DNA of 64,000 bases, from the NCBI GenBank assembly GCA_902785295.1, contig CACZYK010000016.1, positions 1 through 64,000 on the forward strand. The letters are read 5' to 3'. This document shows, in pieces, positions 8,117 through 17,269 of the stretch (position 1 is its first letter; each line of letters begins with the position of its first letter). This DNA comes from an uncultured Clostridium sp. (GTDB taxonomy: Bacteria; Bacillota; Clostridia; Clostridiales; Clostridiaceae). A program made the position numbers and the translations under genes. The notes beneath the pieces are model-generated. The model saw only the letters and a list, made by a program, of their open reading frames with translations. It did not search any database and was not told the origin of the DNA.

Positions 8117-10117
8117 TTATTTAGTTCTTAAATAGCTTTCTTCATCAAGAAGAACATAAGCACATTTTGATGGAATCTTAATCTTATCACCATCTATTGC
8201 TCCTAAAATGGAACCTCCTGCTTTTTCTTTGTTTACAACTATTATCCATTTACCTTTTGGAATAGAAAATTCAATTTCTTCATCTCTTCCATTTAAGAGA
8301 ACAATAATTTCTTTCCAATCATCCTCTAATCCTTCTGTATTTATTTTATATGCTACAACATTCCATGTGTTGACATTTAAGAAGGTTAAATGTTCTCTAA
8401 CATCTAAGCCAGTACTCATTCTAAATGCTTTATGATTCTTTCTAAGATTTATTAATCCTTTATAATACTCAAACAATAGCTTATATTCTTCTTTTCTCTT
8501 CCAATCTAGTTTATTTACACTATCTGGTGAATTATAGCTGTTGTTGTTAAAACTTCCATCTAAATTTACCTTACTTCTTGCAAATTCTTCTCCTGCTTGT
8601 ATAAATGGAATTCCTTGAGAAGTAAAGACTATTGCAGCACATAATTTATTTATGGCTAAAACTTCTTCCTTTGACCTCCCTTCACAAGAAAGCTGTAATT
8701 TATCCCATAAAGTATAATTATCATGAGCTGAAACATAATTTATTGCTTGATATGGCTCATTAGTCCAAGGTCCTCCAGAATAATTTAATCTATTATAATC
8801 AATTTGTGGATGATATCCTGAAGCTACAATGCCAAACTTTATAGTTTCTTCAAGCCCTCCATTTCCATTGGCAAATCCACATTCTTTTACATTAAATACA
8901 TGTCCCTTTACCCCATCTCGCATATCATCACTAAATACAGCAATCTGAGCATCCCCATATTTAGGTATATTAAATTTAGTTGAAGCTAAATCCATAGGAA
9001 GTGGAGATGCACCTCCTGTCCAGCCTTCTCCATAAAGAATTAAAGTTTTATCTATTTTATCAAGCTCACGTCTTATAAATTTCATTGTATCCATATCTGT
9101 AAGACCCATTAAATCAAATCTAAAACCATCTACATGGTATTCATTTACCCAGTATAAAACTGATTCAACAATAAATTTTCTAACCATAGGTCTTTCAGAT
9201 GCAATTTCATTTCCACAGCCTGAACCATTTGAAAAGCTTCCATCTGCCCATTGCCTATAATAACAATTTTGGGTAGCTTTATTTAAATTTGAATCATAAG
9301 ACTGATAAGTATGATTATAAACCATATCCATTACCACTCTTATACCAGATTTATGAAAATTCATTATCATTTCTTTATACTCTTTTATTCTTACCTCAGC
9401 CTTAAAAGGATTTGTAGAAAAAGAGCCTTCTGGCACATTATAATTTTGAGGATCATAACCCCAGTTATATTGGGGAACATCTAATTTAGTTTCATCTACA
9501 GTATAATAATCACAAACTGGCATTAAATGAACAGTATTTATTCCTAATTCTTTTAAATGATCTATACAAGTTTTTGTATTCGTATTAGGTATAACTGTTC
9601 CTCTTTGCCATGCCCCAACAAATTTTCCTTTCTTATCTTTATCCACTCCAGAATTTTCATCTATAGAAAAATCTCTTATATGCATTTCATATAAAATAGA
9701 ATCTATAACTTCATCTAAAACTGGTCTTTTATCTTCTTCCCAACCTTCTGGATTAGTTTTTGATAAGTCTACTACCATTCCTCTTTTTCCATTAACACCT
9801 ACTGCCCTTGCATAAGGGTCTGTAACTTCATATTCAATTCCATTTGATGTTACTAAAAAATTATAATATTCTCCTTTTAAATCTTCATTTATATCTAATA
9901 CCCAAGTTTCTCCATCATCTTTTTCCATATTAATTATTCTTTCTGGAACATTATCATAAATTTCTCCATCTTTACCATATAAAGCAACTCTAATCATTTC
10001 AGCTGTAGGTGACCATATAAGAAATCTTGTTTTATCATTTGTGTAATTAGCTCCTAAATAGTTTCCAGATTTATAATTAGTATCAATTTTTTTTCTTATT
10101 GTATCTTTACTAACCAT
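8117..10117 (-). CDS. pulA: Type I pullulanase (GH13_14)
   Basis: Hydrolyses alpha-1,6 branch points of pullulan, glycogen and starch. An N-terminal CBM48-like beta domain precedes the GH13 barrel, which carries the type I signature YNWGYDPQNYNVPEGSFS. The catalytic regions are VVMDMVYNH, GFRFDLMG (nucleophile Asp), LYGEGWTGG (acid/base Glu) and SAHDNYTLWD. There is no signal peptide, so the enzyme is probably cytoplasmic and trims glycogen or imported dextrins. I chose ATG at 10117 (MVSKDTIRKK) because GAAGGGAT lies just upstream; the frame also opens at 10165 but without a ribosome site there. Predicted 666 aa. It is monocistronic. Confidence 0.93.
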   Translation of the reverse strand: MVSKDTIRKKIDTNYKSGNYLGANYTNDKTRFLIWSPTAEMIRVALYGKDGEIYDNVPERIINMEKDDGETWVLDINEDLKGEYYNFLVTSNGIEYEVTDPYARAVGVNGKRGMVVDLSKTNPEGWEEDKRPVLDEVIDSILYEMHIRDFSIDENSGVDKDKKGKFVGAWQRGTVIPNTNTKTCIDHLKELGINTVHLMPVCDYYTVDETKLDVPQYNWGYDPQNYNVPEGSFSTNPFKAEVRIKEYKEMIMNFHKSGIRVVMDMVYNHTYQSYDSNLNKATQNCYYRQWADGSFSNGSGCGNEIASERPMVRKFIVESVLYWVNEYHVDGFRFDLMGLTDMDTMKFIRRELDKIDKTLILYGEGWTGGASPLPMDLASTKFNIPKYGDAQIAVFSDDMRDGVKGHVFNVKECGFANGNGGLEETIKFGIVASGYHPQIDYNRLNYSGGPWTNEPYQAINYVSAHDNYTLWDKLQLSCEGRSKEEVLAINKLCAAIVFTSQGIPFIQAGEEFARSKVNLDGSFNNNSYNSPDSVNKLDWKRKEEYKLLFEYYKGLINLRKNHKAFRMSTGLDVREHLTFLNVNTWNVVAYKINTEGLEDDWKEIIVLLNGRDEEIEFSIPKGKWIIVVNKEKAGGSILGAIDGDKIKIPSKCAYVLLDEESYLRTK

Positions 10118-10205
10118 TTTTATCCCTTCTTTCACACAATGAATCATTAACATTTTATTTTTCATTATATTACTTTTATATTTCTTTAATGGCCCTCTTT
10201 ATTCA

Positions 10206-10232
10206 AAGAATACTTATATTATAAATATTCTT
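10206..10232. promoter_or_regulatory. Inverted repeat in the pulA upstream region
   Basis: AAGAATA and TATTCTT arms of 7 nt are separated by 13 nt, and a TATAAT-like box lies between them on the minus strand. It sits about 90-115 bp upstream of the pulA start and could be an operator. The arms are short and AT-rich, so chance is quite possible. Confidence 0.25.
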
Positions 10233-10256
10233 CTTATTATATTTATATGATAAAAA

Positions 10257-10322
10257 AAGTATTAATTGTTACTTTGCTTTTTTTGTTGATAAGTTTTAAG
10301 TTAGAATAAAATAATATATACA
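10257..10322. repeat. Dispersed hairpin element, decayed copy E
   Basis: It starts TATTAATTGTTACTTTGCTT like the copy near 34,580 and shares the internal AGTTTTAA and the AATAAAATAAT tail with family members. The arms no longer pair well, and there is no GCTCCAAGTCA core. Membership rests on the left-arm match and the intergenic position between divIVA and pulA. Confidence 0.35.
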
Positions 10323-10346
10323 ATAAGTTAAAATCTTTTTATTATT

Positions 10347-10373
10347 AAAGGCTAGGGTTAATCCCTAGCCTTT
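10347..10373. terminator. Hairpin terminator of the yggS-divIVA operon
   Basis: Perfect 11-nt arms AAAGGCTAGGG (10347-10357) and CCCTAGCCTTT (10363-10373) with a 5-nt loop, immediately past the divIVA stop. The following tail is AT-rich rather than pure T. Confidence 0.75.
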
Positions 10374-10376
10374 ATA

Positions 10377-11015
10377 TTATCCTACATTATTTGTTTCATT
10401 GCTCTCTTCATCATTTGTGTTATCTTCATTATTAGCAAAAAAGCTTTTTATTTCTTCTATTCCTTCACCTAATTCTTCAGTTTCTATAGGTTTCACATCT
10501 TTATCCTCTAATTTAACTACTTCTTCTTTTTCTTCTATTGGAGTTGATATAGAAAAGTTTTTATTCATATCTTTTTCAAGCTCCTCAAAGGTTTCAAGTT
10601 GAGTTTTAACAAAATTCTTATATTTAGCTCTGAATTTTATATACTCTTGTTTAGTTTTTTCATATTCATCATTAATAGCAACAATATCATTATTAGCTCT
10701 ATCTAAAATTCTCTGTGCTGTTTCATTAGCATTTTTAATCATCAAATCTGATTCTCTTTGAGCAGTTTCCTTTGCTGAATCAGCTGCATTTTGAGCTAAA
10801 AGTAATGTATTTTGAATAGTATTTTCTATTTTTGAATAATGACTTATTTGTTCATTAGCAGCTGTTAATTTTTCTTCTAGCTTAGATTTTTCTTTAAAAA
10901 GTTCTTCATAGCTTTCAACTACTTCATCTAAGAACTCATCTACTTCTTCTGGATTATATCCTCTTAACACCTTCTTGAATTCCTTATTATTAATATCCAT
11001 TGGTGTAAGTTTCAT
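10377..11015 (-). CDS. divIVA: DivIVA-family cell-division/polarity protein
   Basis: A membrane-curvature-sensing coiled-coil protein that marks septa and poles. The N-terminal signature MDINNKEFKKVLRGYNPEEV is followed by VDEFLDEVVESYEELF and a long coiled coil to about residue 150, then an acidic Glu/Asn-rich tail. ATG at 11015 (MKLTPMDINN) is supported by GAGGTG six bases upstream; the frame continues to 11024. Predicted 212 aa. It is the last gene of the yggS-sepF-yggT-ylmH-divIVA cluster, as in many Firmicutes. Confidence 0.95.
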   Translation of the reverse strand: MKLTPMDINNKEFKKVLRGYNPEEVDEFLDEVVESYEELFKEKSKLEEKLTAANEQISHYSKIENTIQNTLLLAQNAADSAKETAQRESDLMIKNANETAQRILDRANNDIVAINDEYEKTKQEYIKFRAKYKNFVKTQLETFEELEKDMNKNFSISTPIEEKEEVVKLEDKDVKPIETEELGEGIEEIKSFFANNEDNTNDEESNETNNVG

Positions 11016-11048
11016 TAAAATCACCTCTATTTACTTACGTATATTTAC

Positions 11049-11816
11049 TTATGTATATTTCTTTACCAATACTTTAAATTTACCACTTTTGCTATTTCCA
11101 ATTATCTTATCTAAGATATATTTACCATTTCCTCTTATTGTAATTCTTTCTTCAACTTTAACTTCCCTGCTTTTATCTTTTACTTTATTATAATCTAACA
11201 AAACCATGCCTTCTTCAATAATAGCTTGTGCTCTGCTTCTAGGTGTCCTTATAAGCTTTGAAACTATGCTGTCAATTCTAAGAGATTGTACTAATATTAT
11301 TTCTTCTTTAAAGTTTGGTACTAATTCTTCAAAATTATTTTCTACTATAGTTACTCTACAAGGTGATTTTCCTATTGAATTTAAATTATTAACTAAAAAT
11401 TCCTCTATTTCTTCGCATACAGTAAGATAACAAACATTTTCCTTTAAAAGCAAATCTCCTATTTTGTTTCTTCTTATTCCTAATCCAAGAACTGCTCCTA
11501 AATAATCTTTGTGACTTAACTTATCAAACTTAGAAGTGCTCTCTATCTTTAATAATTTAATAGGATATGGAACATTATAAACATTATTAAAAGATATCAT
11601 TCTTCTTTCACACTCTTTAAATACTCCATAAGAATCAACTCTAAAGTAGGCATTATTAAAGCTTTCTTGAAAAAATCTCCATATATTTGGAGTATAAAAA
11701 CAACTTCCAAATACAGTTATATCTTTATCATAAGCTAATTTATATTTTTCATATAAATTTAAGACATCATTTTTTTCATCTTCCTCAAAATTCATAAGAA
11801 TTGTTTTTTTATCCAA
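11049..11816 (-). CDS. ylmH: YlmH-family S4-domain RNA-binding protein
   Basis: A 255-residue protein of the YlmH family. Members bear an S4 RNA-binding domain and have been linked to ribosome function and to cell division through their gene context. The central YLGAVLGLGIRRNKIGDL and the C-terminal S4 region with RTPRSRAQAIIEEGMVLLD are diagnostic. The start is TTG at 11816, with AGGAGG eight bases upstream inside the end of yggT, so the two genes overlap by 8 nt. The next Met codon is at 11795. Confidence 0.92.
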   Translation of the reverse strand: MDKKTILMNFEEDEKNDVLNLYEKYKLAYDKDITVFGSCFYTPNIWRFFQESFNNAYFRVDSYGVFKECERRMISFNNVYNVPYPIKLLKIESTSKFDKLSHKDYLGAVLGLGIRRNKIGDLLLKENVCYLTVCEEIEEFLVNNLNSIGKSPCRVTIVENNFEELVPNFKEEIILVQSLRIDSIVSKLIRTPRSRAQAIIEEGMVLLDYNKVKDKSREVKVEERITIRGNGKYILDKIIGNSKSGKFKVLVKKYT

Positions 11817-12078
11817 AGATATTTCCTCCTAATAAGAGAACTTTTCTTAAAACTGATACAGTTACAAAAAGCAATACTGGAGAAATATCTACTGCCAGTC
11901 TGTCAAAAAAACAATTTTGCAACTTCTTAAATGGAAAAAGCATAGGAATAGCTATAATATTTAGAATCTTCATTATTGGATTAAATTCATCTATTAAACA
12001 AACTAAAAATGCCCTAATGCTAATAAATATTAATATTATTATTAAACAATAATCCAATATTCCTAAAAATTCTTTCAA
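11809..12078 (-). CDS. yggT: YggT-family membrane protein
   Basis: A small protein with two hydrophobic segments (about residues 7-27 and 60-80), as usual for YggT/Ycf19 proteins, which are implicated in membrane or division organisation. I placed the start at TTG 12078 (MKEFLGILDYCL) because GTAGGTG lies about 7 nt upstream and the 89-aa product matches the family size. The longer frame from 12108 would overlap sepF and has no ribosome site. The conserved region around NPIMKILNIIAIPMLFPF is visible. Confidence 0.82.
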   Translation of the reverse strand: MKEFLGILDYCLIIILIFISIRAFLVCLIDEFNPIMKILNIIAIPMLFPFKKLQNCFFDRLAVDISPVLLFVTVSVLRKVLLLGGNIFG

Positions 12079-12092
12079 ATTTAAGCACCTAC

Positions 12093-12572
12093 TTACTTTG
12101 AAGCCCAATTAAATAAAACTTTAGAATTTAATTCAGTTTTTAGTTCATTTGTCACTTCAACATTTGAAGGTGAAAGTATATATACTCCCTTTTCTACTTC
12201 TTGAAGTTCTCCTCCTAAAGCATAGCAACATCCACTTACAAAGTCTAATAATCTTTGCGCTGTTCTTATTTCTAATGCTGTTGTATTTATTATAACAATT
12301 CTTCTATTTTTTACTGCATCACAGATATCTTGTGCCTCGTCATAAACAGTTGGCTTTGTAATTGTAACTTTAGCTGATGCTGATGTATGAATATTTACAA
12401 CCTTATTATTATTCTTTAAGTTTTTCTTATTTTGAACAATTGGCTCTATTTCTTCATCACTTACTTCTTCCTTTTCTTTTTCTTCCTCTTCAAATTCGTC
12501 ATTTTCAAATTCGTCGTCATACTCTTCTCCAAACCCTAAAAATGACTTCATTTTTTCTACTACACTACTCAT
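12093..12572 (-). CDS. sepF: Cell division protein SepF
   Basis: SepF anchors and bundles FtsZ at the membrane. An N-terminal amphipathic helix ([15 protein letters not shown]) is followed by a very acidic linker at about residues 17-45. The C-terminal SepF domain has [33 protein letters not shown] and [11 protein letters not shown]. Length 159 aa is typical. The gene overlaps the end of yggS by 8 nt, suggesting coupled translation. Confidence 0.95.
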   Translation of the reverse strand: MSSVVEKMKSFLGFGEEYDDEFENDEFEEEEKEKEEVSDEEIEPIVQNKKNLKNNNKVVNIHTSASAKVTITKPTVYDEAQDICDAVKNRRIVIINTTALEIRTAQRLLDFVSGCCYALGGELQEVEKGVYILSPSNVEVTNELKTELNSKVLFNWASK

Positions 12573-13245
12573 TAATTTTTCCTCCTAAATTATAATTTCT
12601 TTTACCAAAAATTCCTTCTCCAATTCTTACTAAATTTGAGCCTTCTTCAATAGCAATTTTATAATCATGAGTCATGCCCATTGATAAAATTTCCATTTTT
12701 ATATTTTTGAATTCTCTAGCTTTTAGCGATTCGAAAATTTCTTTTGTTCTTCTAAAATAAGCTCTATTACTTTCAGAATCTCCCTTTGGTATTATTACCA
12801 TAATACCTTTTACTTTTACAAAGTTACATTTTTCAACTTCAAAAAGCATATCTTCAAGTTCTTCTTCAAGTATTCCACCTTTACTTTCCTCTCTTCCTAT
12901 ATTAATCTCAATTAATACATTTGCCACCTGATTTTTTTTACCAAATTCTTTTTCAATTTGATTTAATAACTTTATACTAGAAAGCGAGTGTATTAAGCAT
13001 ACTTTTCCAACTAAGTATTTTACTTTATTGGTTTGAAGTCCTCCTATAAAATGCCACTTAACATCCTTATGAAATTCCTCTTCCTTTGCAACTAATTCCT
13101 GAACCTTATTTTCTCCAAATTCTCTTATACCTGCTTCATAAGCTTCTTCAAGACTAGAGAGAGGTTTAGTTTTAGAAACAGCCAAAAGCTTTACTCCATT
13201 TGGAATTTCTTTTTTCAATGCTTCAATATTGTCTTTAATACTCAC
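12565..13245 (-). CDS. yggS: YggS-family pyridoxal-phosphate homeostasis protein
   Basis: A fold-type III PLP-binding protein that balances PLP and amino/keto-acid pools without known catalysis. The PLP lysine lies in [10 protein letters not shown] near residue 26. [26 protein letters not shown] and [28 protein letters not shown] are family motifs. The start codon is GTG at 13245 with AGGAGG eight bases upstream. It is the first gene of the sepF-yggT-ylmH-divIVA operon. Confidence 0.95.
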   Translation of the reverse strand: MSIKDNIEALKKEIPNGVKLLAVSKTKPLSSLEEAYEAGIREFGENKVQELVAKEEEFHKDVKWHFIGGLQTNKVKYLVGKVCLIHSLSSIKLLNQIEKEFGKKNQVANVLIEINIGREESKGGILEEELEDMLFEVEKCNFVKVKGIMVIIPKGDSESNRAYFRRTKEIFESLKAREFKNIKMEILSMGMTHDYKIAIEEGSNLVRIGEGIFGKRNYNLGGKINE

Positions 13246-13364
13246 AAATGATTCCTCCTCAAAAGCTTTTACTAATCCTCTGCTTTATACTATTCTGCAA
13301 AAAATTCAAATCTCCTTCATAATTTTAAAATTTATTTTTATTTTTTTTAATATCTATAAAACCT

Positions 13365-14084
13365 TTATTTTGTATATTCTTTAGCATATTTTATAGTACT
13401 TTCTTTTACTGCAGGCATTGTTATATTATCAACTTTTTCTAAACTTACACTTATCCTTCTACTTCTAAGCTTTTTTATATAAGAACCATCTTTAAGAAGA
13501 GTTATCTTTAAAGATTCTGGGTCTCCAATTAATGATATTTGAAAAGGTCCATAAACTATAGATTGGTCTTGAAATTGTAAAAAAGACCCATGACATACTA
13601 CCCCTGTTAAAGATTGGACTCTATAATTATTTATTGAAATAGCTTCAACTTGACATTTTTTAAATTCATTTAATAAATTTATCATATCATAATCATGAAA
13701 AGTTCTAAGCTTATTTTCTTCATTATTCTCACCCATAATTCCATCTTTTACCGTTACAATTACTCCTGGTCCTTGAACTTCTGTAAGTCCTGTTAAAAGA
13801 CTATTTTGGGCTAATTCTTCTTTCATATCCTCAGCTAAATCTTGTTGATTTTCATCTGTATATTTATATCCAATGACTTTATTTAATATATCTTGATTAC
13901 TTCTTTTAAAATCTGAAATTTCATTATATAAAAGAAGTTTTTCTTCTACAGCCTCTTGATATTCTTTTGCATCGAGCTGAACACTTGAAGATGAAACAGC
14001 AGATAAATCAGCATTTAAAGCTATAAAATATCCAACCATCAAAGATGCAAAAAAAATAATTATTTTAAATCCATGACTTTTCAT
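13365..14084 (-). CDS. DUF881-family membrane-anchored protein
   Basis: A 239-residue protein with one N-terminal membrane helix (about residues 7-25), a coiled-coil stretch and the DUF881 domain. That domain includes VQGPGVIVTVKDG, a D-x-x-N-L-L segment, EAISINNYRV and GPFQISLIGDPESLKITLL. DUF881 proteins flank sbp in the division cluster of many Firmicutes; their role is unknown but envelope-related by context. It lies 3 nt after sbp. It is a paralogue of the gene at 14455-15177. Confidence 0.88.
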   Translation of the reverse strand: MKSHGFKIIIFFASLMVGYFIALNADLSAVSSSSVQLDAKEYQEAVEEKLLLYNEISDFKRSNQDILNKVIGYKYTDENQQDLAEDMKEELAQNSLLTGLTEVQGPGVIVTVKDGIMGENNEENKLRTFHDYDMINLLNEFKKCQVEAISINNYRVQSLTGVVCHGSFLQFQDQSIVYGPFQISLIGDPESLKITLLKDGSYIKKLRSRRISVSLEKVDNITMPAVKESTIKYAKEYTK

Positions 14085-14087
14085 TTA

Positions 14088-14435
14088 TTATACCTTATCC
14101 TTTGTTTTTAATCTATCTAATAGTATTCTTCTTATTATAGCAAAATTATCAAATATTCTTCCTCCAAATACAATTACTGCAGCTATATACATTGGAATAC
14201 CAAGTTTATCACCTAAGTATGCTAAACAAGCTGCAAGTATTGAATTTCCAAAAAAACCAGAAATAAATATATCTGCTTTAAAATTTTTTGATAAATTTGC
14301 TCTTATTGCACCAAAAACAGAATCCAAACATGCTAATATAGCTACTGACATATATGGAGAAAAATTTGCTGGAATATCAACATCAAAAATTATTCCTAAG
14401 AGCATTCCAGTTAAAAGTCCTATAACTGCAATCAT
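14088..14435 (-). CDS. sbp: Small basic protein Sbp (DUF1290)
   Basis: A 115-residue, three-helix membrane protein of the Sbp family found between ftsQ/divIB and ftsZ-type genes. FSPYMSVAILACLDSVFGAIRA and the C-terminal basic end (RRILLDRLKTKDKV) match the family. It sits between two DUF881 genes with gaps of 3 and 19 nt and is surely co-transcribed. Its exact role is not known. Confidence 0.9.
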   Translation of the reverse strand: MIAVIGLLTGMLLGIIFDVDIPANFSPYMSVAILACLDSVFGAIRANLSKNFKADIFISGFFGNSILAACLAYLGDKLGIPMYIAAVIVFGGRIFDNFAIIRRILLDRLKTKDKV

Positions 14436-14454
14436 TTGTGTTTAAATCCCCTTT

Positions 14455-15177
14455 CTATTCTATTTTCTTTACATAATCACTTTTTAAAGATTGAGTTGAT
14501 TTCTCTAATATAATTCCTTCTTCATCCTTAACTTCTTTAACATCAACATTATAAAGTTTAAGAAGCTGATATTTTGATGTAGTACCAAAAGTAATTGATT
14601 CTTTTAAAACAGCAGGTGAACCTATTGCCTTAATAGTAATATCTTTTGAAGGGTCTATTCTTCCTACATTTCCTATTGCTACATATTCTCCAGAATTTTT
14701 TATTCCAGTTTGAGGAGTGATTCTAAAGTCATTTATTGAAATTGCTTCTGCACCTGCAAACCATAATGTATTAACTAAAAAAGCTAATTCTGTTTCTCCT
14801 AAATTCATATTTGATGAATTGGCATCAAATATTGTATTTTTAGTGGTTATTGAAATTTCTATTCCAGGACCACATACATCAACTAATCCTAATTGAATTC
14901 TTGTAGTATCTAATTGATTTTTAAGTTGTTCTCCTGCCTTACCATCATTTGCAATACTTTCTTCCATTTTTTTTAATTCTTCACTTAAAGTTGCATTAGT
15001 TTGAATTAACTCTTCTTTTTCTTTCTTAAGGTTTTCAATTTCTGATAAAACATCATTATTTATATAATTAGCTTCTTCTTCATTTTCTTTAGCAAGTACT
15101 TTAAACTGATATGCAAGTAAAAATCCTAATAAACAACAAACAATTGCAACAGCTACTTGAGATTGAACTCTTTTCAT
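14455..15177 (-). CDS. DUF881-family membrane-anchored protein (first copy)
   Basis: A 240-residue protein with an N-terminal membrane helix (residues about 7-26), a coiled coil (NDVLSEIENLKKEKEELIQ and onward, to about residue 85) and a DUF881 domain. The domain shows VDVCGPGIEISITTKN, LAFLVNTLWFAGAEAISIND and ITIKAIGSPAVLKESI. The architecture resembles FtsL/FtsB-like bitopic division proteins, but that likeness may be superficial. It lies 15 nt downstream of ftsQ in the same operon. Confidence 0.88.
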   Translation of the reverse strand: MKRVQSQVAVAIVCCLLGFLLAYQFKVLAKENEEEANYINNDVLSEIENLKKEKEELIQTNATLSEELKKMEESIANDGKAGEQLKNQLDTTRIQLGLVDVCGPGIEISITTKNTIFDANSSNMNLGETELAFLVNTLWFAGAEAISINDFRITPQTGIKNSGEYVAIGNVGRIDPSKDITIKAIGSPAVLKESITFGTTSKYQLLKLYNVDVKEVKDEEGIILEKSTQSLKSDYVKKIE

Positions 15178-15192
15178 ATATTCCTCCTATTG

Positions 15193-15939
15193 CTATTTAA
15201 AATCTGGTGAGCCAGTAAAACTTACATTTATACTTTCTGTAACATCAAAGTTTTTATAAATTTGAACTGCATCACTCATCTTTTTAAAGACATTTTCATA
15301 TGTTCCTAAAAATATTTCTATATTTCCTATATATGCTTTTAAATTTGACATATTAGATACATCTACTGCTGTTATAGAAAACTCTTCTCCATTTTCCTCT
15401 ATAACCTGTTCCATATTATAAAAATCTTCTGCAATTTTTTCTATTTTCTTTTCCTTAGAGACTTTATCACCAAGATTTAAATTTTCTATATCAATACCTC
15501 TTAACTCTATAAGCTTTCTATCCTCTATTGAATCAATTTCTTCAAGTAATATCATATTACTACTTATAATATAATAGCTTTCATCTTTATTTACATAATA
15601 TAATCCTTTTGCTTCTTTAACATTAATTTTAAGCTTATTAGGATATACTCTTTTTATTGTAAGCTCTTCAACATAAGGATTTCTTTTAAAATCCTTAATT
15701 ATTGATTTTTTATCAATATATATAATATTTAGTCCCTTTAATGTTTCTGCTTTTTCCTGAACATATTTACCTGTAATAAGATTATCTCCTTCTAACATTA
15801 CTTTATCTATAATACATACATCAGTCTTATTAATTACTACTATTCCGATGACTATAAGAAAAATAAGTGTTATAAATAATCTTTTTTTTATTCTTTTTCT
15901 CCTAGCTTCTAAAATATACCTATTTGTAATTTTCTTCAT
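15193..15939 (-). CDS. ftsQ: Cell division protein FtsQ/DivIB
   Basis: A bitopic division protein that links early and late divisome parts. A basic N-terminus (ARRKRIKKR) is followed by a single membrane helix at about residues 19-40. A POTRA domain follows (DKVMLEGDNLITGKYVQEKA, then RNPYVEELTIKRVYPNKLKI), then the FtsQ/DivIB beta domain. At 248 aa it has the usual size. It begins the ftsQ-DUF881-sbp-DUF881 transcription unit, separated from ftsW by a terminator. The ribosome site (TAGGT) is weak. Confidence 0.93.
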   Translation of the reverse strand: MKKITNRYILEARRKRIKKRLFITLIFLIVIGIVVINKTDVCIIDKVMLEGDNLITGKYVQEKAETLKGLNIIYIDKKSIIKDFKRNPYVEELTIKRVYPNKLKINVKEAKGLYYVNKDESYYIISSNMILLEEIDSIEDRKLIELRGIDIENLNLGDKVSKEKKIEKIAEDFYNMEQVIEENGEEFSITAVDVSNMSNLKAYIGNIEIFLGTYENVFKKMSDAVQIYKNFDVTESINVSFTGSPDFK

Positions 15940-16065
15940 GATTTTACCTATTTATTTTCAAGATATTAGCCTAAAATTTTAGACTAGTTCTATAATATCA
16001 CTTTCTACCCTCTATTTCATTAAAAAAAAATTAATTTTTCCTTAAAACTTATTTTGAGTAAAAAA

Positions 16066-16108
16066 ATTATCCATTAAACTATTAAATAAAATTAATTTAA
16101 TGGATAAT
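16066..16108 (-). terminator. Rho-independent terminator after ftsW
   Basis: Perfect 13-nt arms (ATTATCCATTAAA at 16066-16078 and complement at 16096-16108) with a 17-nt loop and a run of six T residues on the minus strand. It splits the murein-synthesis cluster into two transcription units. Confidence 0.85.
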
Positions 16109-16115
16109 ACATTTT

Positions 16116-17246
16116 TTATAAATAAACTTTTTTCTTTTCTGATTGCCTAGATACATTTAACAATATTCCCATAGCTCCCATGGTTATTGAAAGAGAAGTA
16201 CCTCCATAACTTATAAAAGGCATAGGCACACCTGTAACTGGCATAGAACCTGTAACAACAGCTATATTTACTATAAGCTGTACTGCTATTACTGATATTA
16301 TTCCCATAGCTAAGAAGCTTCCATAAGTATCTTTAGCTTCTAACGCTATATTTATTCCTTTCCATATTAAAATTGCAAATACTAATATAATTGCAAGACA
16401 CCCTATAAGACCTACTTCTTCACCTATTATTGGAAAGATAAAGTCTGTATGAGGCTCTGGCATATATAATGCTTTTTGTCTTGATTGACCTAAGCCTAAA
16501 CCAGTTAATCCACCAGAACCAAATGCATATAAAGACTGAATTAATTGATAACCATCTCCAGCTGCATCTTTCCACGGATCAATAAAATTTAAAAATCTTT
16601 TCATTCTGTATGGTTCAAAATATATGGCTACTCCAACTAAAGCTAAAAATGCAGGCAATAGATAGCAAAAGAAATGTTTTAATCTTCCTCCTGCCACAAA
16701 TAACATTAATAATGTAACAAGCATTATTATGGCTGCATTACTTAAATTACTTTGCCATACTAGTATTATTCCTGCATAAACTCCTGATATTATTATATAT
16801 GGCATTATTCCTGTCCAAAAGCTTTTTATTTTTTCCCCTCTTGCAGATAAGCTCATTGCCATAAATAAAACTAATGCATACTTAGCAAGCTCTGATGGTT
16901 GGAAAGATAATGGACCAAGCCTAATCCATCTATATGCTCCATTAACTGATTCAAAAGCACGAACTGCTAAAAGTAATGGAATTGTTAAAAGCAAAACTGG
17001 TAATGTTAATTTTTTAAGCTTATGATAGTCAAAATACATAAATAAAAGCATAGCTATTATTCCTGCCACAGCTGCGAAAAGTTCCTTTTTTAAGAAAGTA
17101 GTACTGCTTCCATTATGATATAAAGAATAATATGAACTTGATGAATATACCATTATTATTCCAATTGCTAATAATATCATTACAGTGAAAAATACTACAT
17201 AATCAATGTCCCCCATTTTCTCCTTTTTTTTATAATTTTTCTTCAT
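16116..17246 (-). CDS. ftsW: FtsW/SpoVE-type SEDS peptidoglycan glycosyltransferase
   Basis: Polymerises lipid II glycan strands together with a class B penicillin-binding protein. There are ten hydrophobic helices. SEDS motifs include RWIRLGPLSFQPSELAKYAL, GLGQSRQKALYMPEPHTDFI with GEEVGLIG, and PVTGVPMPFISYGGTS. Of the two near ATG codons (17252 and 17246) I chose 17246, since GGAGG lies 9 nt before it and only 3 nt before the other. Clostridial annotators often call this copy SpoVE; sequence alone does not decide between vegetative FtsW and sporulation SpoVE. It is the last gene of the rsmH-to-ftsW unit. Confidence 0.93.
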   Translation of the reverse strand: MKKNYKKKEKMGDIDYVVFFTVMILLAIGIIMVYSSSSYYSLYHNGSSTTFLKKELFAAVAGIIAMLLFMYFDYHKLKKLTLPVLLLTIPLLLAVRAFESVNGAYRWIRLGPLSFQPSELAKYALVLFMAMSLSARGEKIKSFWTGIMPYIIISGVYAGIILVWQSNLSNAAIIMLVTLLMLFVAGGRLKHFFCYLLPAFLALVGVAIYFEPYRMKRFLNFIDPWKDAAGDGYQLIQSLYAFGSGGLTGLGLGQSRQKALYMPEPHTDFIFPIIGEEVGLIGCLAIILVFAILIWKGINIALEAKDTYGSFLAMGIISVIAVQLIVNIAVVTGSMPVTGVPMPFISYGGTSLSITMGAMGILLNVSRQSEKKKVYL

Positions 17247-17269
17247 CAACATAAGCCTCCATTATTTAG